This document shows, one piece after another, positions 7,685 to 12,502 of a stretch of 13,397 nucleotides of DNA (position 1 is its first letter; each line of letters starts with the position of its first letter). Under the pieces are notes generated by a model. That model did no database searches. It saw nothing but the letters and a program-made list of their open reading frames with translations, and was not told the origin of the DNA. The DNA comes from T3SED10-47 sp046483725 (GTDB lineage: Bacteria; Bipolaricaulota; Bipolaricaulia; Bipolaricaulales; Bipolaricaulaceae): positions 1 through 13,397 of the forward strand of contig JAWOCQ010000088.1 of NCBI GenBank assembly GCA_046483725.1, in the 5' to 3' direction. The translations under genes were made by a program, and so were the position numbers.

Positions 7685-7899
7685 CCAACACCCCCCAGCA
7701 GCATCTTCCCTTTCAAGCTGACCTGAGCATAAACTGGCACACGTTAACTCGCCAGCAGGTACCGCTACCGAGCCACCTTGGGGAACTGGGGCGGGAGCTG
7801 AGGTTCGCCGAGCGGCCAGCGCTGACCAACCTGCGGCTGTTGGGCACGCATCTAACCATGGCGCCGGAGAAATGCTACTATAGCCCGGGGAGGTGGTGA
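7672..7899 (+). other. Start-less reading frame, possible gene remnant
   Basis: A frame open from the TGA at 7669 to a TGA at 7897-7899 has no plausible ATG/GTG start before its last third. Its second half reads like real protein (LGELGRELRF, then ERPALTNLRLLGTHLT and a CYYSPGRW end). I do not recognise the family; it could be the last part of a broken transposase or other enzyme. The first 13 bases overlap the start of the minus-strand gene. It may equally be chance coding in a GC-rich gap. Confidence 0.2.
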
Positions 7900-7901
7900 A
7901 G

Positions 7902-8111
7902 GTGCGTGGAGGACACAGCGACGTATGGATGGTGCTGGGAGCACACCTTGCCCCAAGTGCTGTCGCGGTAGCCGACCCCGTGCAGCCCGAACACACCCTG
8001 CAGGGACATCGGGGTACAGTCGCCTCCGTAGTATTCAGCCCCGATGGAACGTTTCTGGCCAGCGGAGGAGGGGACACCGAGGTTCTCCTGTGGCGCGTAC
8101 CCGGCAGTTGA
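7902..8111 (+). pseudogene. Single WD40 repeat, probably a fragment
   Basis: Residues 33-67 of this 69-codon frame match one WD40 blade closely: HTLQGHRGTV, then SVVFSPDGTFLASGGGD and ending VLLWRV, with the GH and SPDG signatures in place. A beta-propeller needs several blades, so one alone cannot close, and the frame stops right after it. An in-frame TAG at 7881 prevents extension upstream. The likely start is the GTG at 7902, eight bases after GGGGAGG (7887-7893); a GTG at 7893 is also possible. The 25 residues before the blade include a hydrophobic run ending AVAVADP, which could be a poor secretion signal. Most likely a remnant of a longer WD40 protein; a small expressed protein cannot be excluded. 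Confidence 0.45.
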
Positions 8112-8227
8112 GCGCACGGCGCCCGCATCCGCATTTCGCACACCGCCACACCGAAGCTGGAAACTCCGCAGCGGATTTAGCACCGGTACACCAACGTACA
8201 TGATGAGAAGAAATCGCAGAAGCATAC

Positions 8228-8255
8228 TTGACTATTGCGTGTATATGTCTACAAT
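8228..8255 (+). promoter_or_regulatory. Strong sigma-70-type promoter of the NifX/MinD operon
   Basis: TTGACT (8228-8233) and TACAAT (8250-8255) are separated by 16 bases, each one base away from consensus. Transcription would begin near 8262, exactly where the ribosome site starts, giving a leader of only about 13 bases. There is no terminator or competing start between this site and the following five genes, so it is the likely driver of the whole cluster up to 11555. No sigma-54 (GG-N10-GC) pattern is evident here. Confidence 0.7.
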
Positions 8256-8261
8256 GTGCCC

Positions 8262-8270
8262 GGAGGTGAT
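8262..8270 (+). promoter_or_regulatory. Perfect Shine-Dalgarno fixing the start at 8275
   Basis: GGAGGTGAT is fully complementary to the 3' end of 16S rRNA and ends four bases before the ATG at 8275. It rules out the longer in-frame start at 8044, whose first 77 codons would run across the promoter. Confidence 0.85.
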
Positions 8271-8274
8271 CCCC

Positions 8275-8589
8275 ATGCGGTGGCGCAATATGTTCTACAT
8301 GACCGGGCAACCCGGATGGATGCGCTTTGGATATTCCCCAGGCTGGGGAGGGATGCCCCCGGGAGCTCAGTACCTGGCCCAAACAGGCCAGCTTCCCGCA
8401 TTTCAAGCTTGGATGGGTAGGCAAGCACCGACCGCACCCTGGTCGGGTACAGCCCCCGCGCCGTGGGCAGCACCGCAGGCAAGCCGGGAAGACGAGATGG
8501 CCTGGCTGACTGCGCAAGCAGAGAGCTTGGAGGCGCAGCTGGCCGAGATCAAACGGCGAGTAGACGAGCTCTCTCGGGAGGAAGGATGA
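8275..8589 (+). CDS. Small Trp/Gly/Pro-rich protein with C-terminal coiled coil (DUF5320-like)
   Basis: The 104-residue product has two parts. Residues 1-65 are rich in Trp, Met, Gly, Pro and Gln (GYSPGWGGMPPG at 19-30) and probably disordered. Residues 72-102 form an amphipathic charged helix (LEAQLAEIKRRVDELS) that should be a coiled coil. This pattern, a low-complexity head followed by an LExxLxxIKxRIxxL coil, is that of DUF5320 proteins, which are common next to NifX/MinD genes in anaerobes. It contains no Cys, so it is unlikely to bind a cluster by itself; a scaffold or partner role is my inference. First gene of the operon, and its stop overlaps the next start (ATGA). Confidence 0.75.
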   Translation: MRWRNMFYMTGQPGWMRFGYSPGWGGMPPGAQYLAQTGQLPAFQAWMGRQAPTAPWSGTAPAPWAAPQASREDEMAWLTAQAESLEAQLAEIKRRVDELSREEG

Positions 8590-9197
8590 GCGAGCGTCTG
8601 GTGGTGGCAACGGGGCAAGGCGGGCTCGAGGATCAGGTGTCATCGGTGTTCGGCCGCGCTCCCACCTTCACCGTAGTAGAGCTACAAAATGGCAAGGTCG
8701 CTGATGCCTCAGTCGCGCCCAACCCCCACAAGGATGCACCCTCTGGAGCCGGAATACAGGCAGCGCAGATGGTGGCGAGCAAGGCACCACGCGCGGTCCT
8801 GGCGGGGAACTTCGGGCCTAATGTGTCCGGAGTGCTCTCACAGGCGGGCGTAGACATGCTGCCTGTTTCCGGGATGACGGTCGGTGAGGCCGTCGACGCG
8901 TATTTGACAGGGAGTTTGTCCGCCTCAGCCGGCCCGTCGGAGTCCTTCGGCAGCGAGCCGCGAAGCGGCCCTGGCAGTGCCCAGGGGATGGGGCGTGGCG
9001 CCGGCCGCGGGATGGGCCGTGGAGCGGGAAGAGGGCGAGGCCTGGGGATGGGTGCTGGTATGTGGGGCAGCGCTGGAGGCCCTGCAGCGCCGGTGCAACC
9101 CGAAGACCCGCAGGTCCTGAAAACTAAGGTCGGGCAACTGGAATCCGAGCTTGAAGACGTCAAGCGGAGACTTTCGCAGCTGGAAGGGGGTGTATAG
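8586..9197 (+). CDS. NifX/MTH1175-type cofactor-binding protein with Gly/Arg linker and coiled-coil tail
   Basis: Residues 4-112 are a dinitrogenase iron-molybdenum cofactor (NifX/NafY/NifB C-terminal) domain: VFGRAPTFTVVE near 21-32, GAGIQAAQMVA at 54-64, VLAGNFGPNVSGVL at 71-84 and MTVGEAVDAYLTGSL at 97-111. Members hold or shuttle metal-sulfur cofactors; the family includes the orange protein of Desulfovibrio. Then follow a Ser/Pro linker (112-133), a Gly/Arg/Met-rich segment with an exact 8-residue repeat (134-149), and a coiled-coil tail (about 176-201) resembling the end of the preceding protein. So this looks like NifX fused to a DUF5320-like tail. The 203 residues contain no Cys, so any cofactor ligand would have to be other than thiolate. 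ATG at 8586 is preceded by GAGGAAGG and overlaps the upstream stop. The nitrogenase genes themselves are not in view, so a role in nitrogen fixation is not implied. Confidence 0.85.
   Translation: MSERLVVATGQGGLEDQVSSVFGRAPTFTVVELQNGKVADASVAPNPHKDAPSGAGIQAAQMVASKAPRAVLAGNFGPNVSGVLSQAGVDMLPVSGMTVGEAVDAYLTGSLSASAGPSESFGSEPRSGPGSAQGMGRGAGRGMGRGAGRGRGLGMGAGMWGSAGGPAAPVQPEDPQVLKTKVGQLESELEDVKRRLSQLEGGV
8985..9032 (+). repeat. Degenerate 24-bp tandem repeat (GMGRGAGR x2) in the NifX-tail gene
   Basis: Two consecutive 8-codon units encode identical GMGRGAGR octapeptides while their DNA differs at third positions. Conservation of the peptide but not the bases suggests selection on the Gly/Arg segment rather than very recent slippage. 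Confidence 0.8.
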
Positions 9198-9198
9198 T

Positions 9199-9450
9199 AT
9201 GCCTCGGGGTTTCTACGGACGAGGTCGAGGATTTGGGATTAGAGGAGGCGGACGCGGACTTGGCAATCCGTACCCCTTCTGCCGCTTCTACCCATGGCTT
9301 CCTCGCGGGTGGTGGCGGTTTGGTTGCGCTCCCTATGGCGGCTACCCGGGTTACGGTCGGCCGCCTTATGGCCAGGGGCTAAGGCGCACACCGTACGGAC
9401 CACCGATGGACGATCCGTACGCCTATCCGCCGCACTGGTCGCGCTGGTAA
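9199..9450 (+). CDS. Small Gly/Tyr/Arg/Pro-rich protein, DUF5320-head-like
   Basis: The 83-residue product begins MPRGFYGRGRGFGIRGGGRG and continues with aromatic-rich, Pro-rich sequence (PWLPRGWWRFG at 32-42, many PY/GY pairs, ending HWSRW). It looks like the N-terminal head of DUF5320 proteins without their coil. Two Cys (28 and 43) are present. It is probably disordered; a role as scaffold or metal-site lid is only a guess. The ATG at 9199 follows GGGGGTG and lies one base after the previous stop; the in-frame ATG at 9151 would lie inside the upstream gene and has no ribosome site. It separates two NifX-like genes. Confidence 0.72.
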   Translation: MPRGFYGRGRGFGIRGGGRGLGNPYPFCRFYPWLPRGWWRFGCAPYGGYPGYGRPPYGQGLRRTPYGPPMDDPYAYPPHWSRW

Positions 9451-9461
9451 AGGTGAGAGCC

Positions 9462-9827
9462 ATGAGGCTATGTATTCCCACCAGCGGCGGGGGAGGCCTG
9501 GACGACCGTGTGGGGGAGCACTTTGGTCGCGTCCCCACCTACACAATCTACGATACCGATACCCAAAAGGTAGAGGTGCTCCCTAACCAATCGGAGCACA
9601 TGGGCGGAGCCGGGCTTCCCGCCGAGCACTTGGCTGCAGCGGGCGTGGACGTTGTCCTGTGCGCCGGGCTCGGCCGCCGGGCGATCGCACTGCTTTCCGA
9701 GAGCGGAATCGAGGTGTGTAGCGGCGCTTCAGGCACGGTGCGGGAGGCACTACAGGCATGGCAAGAGGGCCATCTCTCCGAGGCCGAACCCTGTACCCAG
9801 CACGCCTTCCATGACCGTCACGGCTGA
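9462..9827 (+). CDS. NifX/MTH1175-type cofactor-binding protein
   Basis: The 121-residue single-domain NifX-family protein starts MRLCIPTSGGGGLDDRVGEH, followed by FGRVPTYTIYD, a central AGLPAEHLAAAGVDVVLCAG (44-68 region), RRAIALLSESGI and TVREALQAWQEGHL at 95-108. Length and order match the family's usual 110-120 residues. In contrast to the NifX-like protein encoded upstream it has Cys4, Cys66 and Cys87 and a C-terminal tail with one Cys and three His (CTQHAFHDRHG), a plausible metal-binding end. ATG at 9462 is preceded by AAAGGTGAG; the same frame is open further upstream but that part is antisense-like low-complexity sequence within the previous gene. Probable cofactor or metal-sulfur cluster carrier. 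Its stop lies close to the next start, and an alternative upstream start of the next gene would overlap it. Confidence 0.87.
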   Translation: MRLCIPTSGGGGLDDRVGEHFGRVPTYTIYDTDTQKVEVLPNQSEHMGGAGLPAEHLAAAGVDVVLCAGLGRRAIALLSESGIEVCSGASGTVREALQAWQEGHLSEAEPCTQHAFHDRHG

Positions 9828-9834
9828 GGAGGGC

Positions 9835-10686
9835 TTGCGCATTGCAATCGCCTCGGGTAAAGGGGGCACAGGAAAGACCACCGTGGCCGTGTCCCTGGCC
9901 CTGGCCTTGCGACAGGCAGGTCCGGTGCAGCTGGTGGACTGCGATGTGGAAGAACCCAACGACCATCTGTTCCTCCGCCCTGAGCTCTCAAAGCGAGAGT
10001 CGGTAGAGCTCCTAGTGCCTCAGGTGGACGAAGACAAATGCACCCGTTGTAGGGCCTGCGCCGATGCCTGCCGCTATGGGGCGTTGGCGGTAATCGAAAA
10101 AGGCGTGCTGGTTCATTCCGAGCTTTGCCACGGCTGCGGGCTATGTGCCATGGTTTGCCCCGAGGGGGCGATCACGGAGGTCCCACGGACCATCGGATGG
10201 ATCGACTTGGGGAGGGGAAAAGGTCTGGACTTCCTGCAAGGTATGCTCAATGTGGGCGAGCCCATGGCTTCTCCGATCATCAAACAGCTCAAAGACCGGA
10301 GCAACCCCAACCAGTTGACGATCTTGGACGTCCCCCCGGGCACTGGGTGTCCGGTAATCGCCGCCCTTAAGGGGGCCGACTTCGCCCTGCTCGTGGCCGA
10401 GCCTACGCCTTTTGGCCTCCATGACCTCAAGGCCGCAGTGGAAGTCAGCTATGCCTTGGCGCTCCCGGTCGGTGTGGTAGTCAACCGGCACGGAATCGGT
10501 ACCGACCAGGTGGACCGCTATTGCGAGCAAGAAGGGATCCCCGTGCTCCTACGCATCCCCATGGACCGGCGAATCGCCGCCGCCTACGCCCGGGGCGAGC
10601 CCCTTGTGGAGGCGTTCCCGGAATGGAAAGAGCCGTTGATCGAACTCCACAGTTCCATCACGAACCGCGTGGCGGTGGCCCGATGA
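9835..10686 (+). CDS. MinD-superfamily ATPase with inserted 2x[4Fe-4S] ferredoxin domain (first copy)
   Basis: This deviant-Walker (ParA/MinD-type) ATPase couples ATP hydrolysis to an Fe-S module. Counting from the TTG at 9835 (283 residues), Walker A SGKGGTGKTT is at 7-16 with the signature Lys, two ferredoxin motifs follow, C69-x2-C72-x2-C75-x3-C79 and C98-x2-C101-x2-C104-x3-C108-Pro, and the DVPPGTGCP switch motif is at 165-173. The order ATPase-ferredoxin-ATPase is that of the COG1149 family found with orange-protein and NifX genes. TTG is preferred because it gives the canonical N-terminus MRIAIASGKGG and has GAGG five bases upstream; the ATG at 9811 would add MTVTAEEG, overlap the NifX gene by 17 bases and lacks a ribosome site. 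Product likely cytoplasmic or weakly membrane-associated. Overlaps the next gene by ATGA, so the two ATPases are probably made in equal amounts. Confidence 0.92.
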   Translation: MRIAIASGKGGTGKTTVAVSLALALRQAGPVQLVDCDVEEPNDHLFLRPELSKRESVELLVPQVDEDKCTRCRACADACRYGALAVIEKGVLVHSELCHGCGLCAMVCPEGAITEVPRTIGWIDLGRGKGLDFLQGMLNVGEPMASPIIKQLKDRSNPNQLTILDVPPGTGCPVIAALKGADFALLVAEPTPFGLHDLKAAVEVSYALALPVGVVVNRHGIGTDQVDRYCEQEGIPVLLRIPMDRRIAAAYARGEPLVEAFPEWKEPLIELHSSITNRVAVAR

Positions 10687-11555
10687 ACGAGCTCGTGGTG
10701 ATCTCCGGCAAAGGGGGCACCGGTAAGACCACCGTGGTGGGATCCCTAGCGGCGCTGGCCGGGGACAAGCTGACCGCCGACTGCGATGTGGACGCGGCAA
10801 ACCTAAACCTGCTGATGGGAAACCAGGTCCAGGACACGGAGCGCTACGAAGGCTCGGAGCTCGCCGTGATCGATCAGAGTGAGTGCACAGGCTGCGGGAT
10901 GTGCCGCGAGGCCTGCCGGTTCAGAGCTATCTTACACGTGAACGGAAGCTTCGGAGTGGATCCCTTGTCCTGTGAGGGATGCGGGGTGTGCGCCTACGTC
11001 TGTCCAGCTGGGGCGGTCACGCTGAACCCGCGGCTCTCCGGCCACGTCTACGTCTCCAGGACGCCCTATGGCACGCTGGTCCACGGGGAGCTCCGCCCGG
11101 GGGAGGAGGCCACCGGGAAGCTGGTGGCTCAGGTCAAGCAACGGGCGCGCCAGCGGGCCGCCTCGGAGGGGCGGAGACTCCTCCTGGTCGATGGTGCCCC
11201 AGGCATCGGCTGCCCAGTGATCGCGTCCTTGGCTGGAGCCACGGCCGTGCTGGTGGTGACTGAGCCCTCGGTCTCGGCGCTACACGACCTTGAACGCGCC
11301 GTGGCGCTCGCGCGTCACTTCGGTGCGCAGATCTATTTAGCCATGAACAAGGCCGACCTGGAGAGGGCAGCCGCTCGCAAGACGCAGAGGTGGGCGGCGG
11401 AGCAAAAGTTGCCGCTTGTCGGGTGGATCCCTTACGACGAGGAAGCCACGCGCGCTCAGGTGGACGGGTGCCCGCTTGTGACATGTTCGGACGGGCCGGC
11501 AGCCCGTGCACTGCTGGGCCTCTGGAAGCGCCTACAGAAGGGGGTCAGATCTTGA
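10683..11555 (+). CDS. MinD-superfamily ATPase with inserted 2x[4Fe-4S] ferredoxin domain (second copy)
   Basis: The 290-residue partner of the preceding ATPase has Walker A SGKGGTGKTT at 8-17, DCDVDAANLNLL at 33-44, ferredoxin motifs C68-x2-C71-x2-C74-x3-C78 and C97-x2-C100-x2-C103-x3-C107-Pro, and the switch motif DGAPGIGCP at 170-178. Ten residues before it sits a basic helix (QVKQRARQRAASEGRR). Extra Cys at 177, 263 and 268 lie near the C-terminus. Such tandem, non-identical pairs are the rule in this family and are thought to form a heterodimer. The DGAP form of the switch in this copy versus DVPP in the first suggests they are not redundant. ATG at 10683 overlaps the previous stop (ATGA). 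Last gene before a 142-bp gap. Confidence 0.92.
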   Translation: MNELVVISGKGGTGKTTVVGSLAALAGDKLTADCDVDAANLNLLMGNQVQDTERYEGSELAVIDQSECTGCGMCREACRFRAILHVNGSFGVDPLSCEGCGVCAYVCPAGAVTLNPRLSGHVYVSRTPYGTLVHGELRPGEEATGKLVAQVKQRARQRAASEGRRLLLVDGAPGIGCPVIASLAGATAVLVVTEPSVSALHDLERAVALARHFGAQIYLAMNKADLERAAARKTQRWAAEQKLPLVGWIPYDEEATRAQVDGCPLVTCSDGPAARALLGLWKRLQKGVRS

Positions 11556-11571
11556 ATGTGGGAGTCACTCG

Positions 11572-11667
11572 GGCACAAACTGTCGCACCGTCGCCAGAAG
11601 GCGAGCCTTCTCCAACGTCTTATCATCAGCGCTGCCTGTGCAGTGAGTCACTCCAGGGGTGAGTGAC
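11572..11667. promoter_or_regulatory. Repeated GAGTCACTC elements upstream of mrp
   Basis: The 9-bp palindromic motif GAGTCACTC occurs at 11572-11580 and again at 11645-11653. The second copy also pairs with GAGTGAC at 11661-11667 (arms GTCACTC 11647-11653 and GAGTGAC 11661-11667, seven bases apart). The spacing of the two direct copies is 73 bp, about seven helical turns. This may be an operator, a looping site, or a hairpin in the mrp leader; no clear -35/-10 pair was found between them. Confidence 0.35.
11596..11611 (+). terminator. Short hairpin after the MinD pair
   Basis: AGAAGGC-GA-GCCTTCT is a perfect inverted repeat 40 bases after the stop of the second MinD-like gene. It would form a six- or seven-bp stem with a tight loop. 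The bases after it are not a T-tract, so it may attenuate or stabilise the upstream message rather than terminate it. Confidence 0.25.
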
Positions 11668-11697
11668 GATCAAATTCAAGACCCCAAAGGACGGAGG

Positions 11698-12477
11698 ATG
11701 AAACAAGCCAAGCACGTGCTTATGGTGATGTCGGGGAAGGGAGGAGTGGGCAAGACAACGGTCGCGGTTAATGTAGCGGCGGCCCTCGCGAGATCCTTCC
11801 GGGTGGGGTTGTTCGATGCTGACCTGCACGGGCCGAACGCGCCCAAGATGCTGGGTATCGAAGGAGCAACGATGTCCGCCGAAAACGGGAGGCTCCTTCC
11901 GGTGGTCACCCCGCAAAACCTGTATGTGGTGTCCATTGCCTTCGGACTCCCCGACGGTGACGCTCCCGTGATCTGGCGGGGGCCGCTGAAGATGAAGGCC
12001 ATCCAGCAATTCATCGAGGAGGTCGCGTGGGGGGAGCTGGACCTGTTGGTTGTCGACCTCCCTCCCGGAACGGGCGATGAGCCCCTGTCGGTGGTCCAGG
12101 TCCTGGGCCACGTGGACGCTGCCCTGATCGTCACCACACCGCAGGAGGTCGCGCTGCTCGATGCGCGCAAGGCTGTGCGGTTCGCTCGGCAGGTGGGAGT
12201 GAACAAAACGGCCATCGTGGAGAACATGTCAGTGCTCACCTGCCCGCACTGCGGCGGGGAGATCGAGCTCTTCGGGCAGGGTGGTGGGGAGCGCATGGCC
12301 GCTCAGGTTGGGGCAAGGCTCCTCGGCAGACTCCCGATACTTCCGGATGTAGTCAAGCAGGGGGATGCCGGCACACCTCCCGTACTTGCCGGGGGGCCAG
12401 TAGGGGTGCAATTTGCCACGCTCGCTGAACGCGTATGGGAGTTCGTAATCGCCCCAACGGAAGCGACCACCCCTTGA
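11698..12477 (+). CDS. mrp: Mrp/NBP35-family Fe-S cluster carrier ATPase
   Basis: The 259-residue P-loop protein belongs to the ApbC/Mrp/NBP35 group, dimeric ATPases that carry a [4Fe-4S] cluster to apoproteins. It shows MSGKGGVGKTT at 11-21 with the signature Lys, DADLHGPNAPKMLG at 40-53, IWRGPLKM at 92-99, DLPPGTGDEPLS at 120-131, and the bridging-cluster CxxC (C182-PH-C185) followed by FGQGGG. There is no N-terminal MIP18-like domain and no NifX fusion, unlike some orange-protein loci in which Mrp and NifX are fused. The ATG at 11698 is chosen because AAGGA lies six bases upstream and it gives the normal N-terminus; the GTG at 11659 lies inside an inverted repeat without a ribosome site. 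It sits 26 bp before the radical SAM gene. Confidence 0.93.
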   Translation: MKQAKHVLMVMSGKGGVGKTTVAVNVAAALARSFRVGLFDADLHGPNAPKMLGIEGATMSAENGRLLPVVTPQNLYVVSIAFGLPDGDAPVIWRGPLKMKAIQQFIEEVAWGELDLLVVDLPPGTGDEPLSVVQVLGHVDAALIVTTPQEVALLDARKAVRFARQVGVNKTAIVENMSVLTCPHCGGEIELFGQGGGERMAAQVGARLLGRLPILPDVVKQGDAGTPPVLAGGPVGVQFATLAERVWEFVIAPTEATTP

Positions 12478-12502
12478 GCCAGTGGCCAGTCAGGAGGTGA
12501 AC

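Noticed and set aside
7685..7740. Cobalamin riboswitch before the MetH-reactivation-like gene
   Set aside because: A stretch AAAGGGAAG on the minus strand recalls part of the consensus, but the following GGUG/AAnUCC and B12-box parts are missing and the leader is too short.
7511..7749. Ten-base repeat CACGTTAACT at 7511 and 7740
   Set aside because: One copy is within coding sequence and two occurrences in a window of this size are weak; no partner features.
7685..8149. Upstream extension of the MetH-reactivation-like gene to an ATG at 8149
   Set aside because: The added 155 residues are Pro/Ser/Ala low-complexity and antisense to the WD40 frame; a good ribosome site precedes the ATG at 7684.
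7878..8225. Minus-strand frame with a hydrophobic start (MLLRFLLIMYVG)
   Set aside because: After a signal-like start the sequence is antisense to the WD40 frame and has no motif or ribosome site.
8044..8274. Longer start for the first operon gene at 8044
   Set aside because: It would run across the promoter and lacks a ribosome site; ATG at 8275 has a perfect one.
11659..11697. GTG start for mrp at 11659
   Set aside because: It lies within an inverted repeat without a ribosome site, and adds 13 residues not seen in the family; ATG 11698 has AAGGA six bases upstream.
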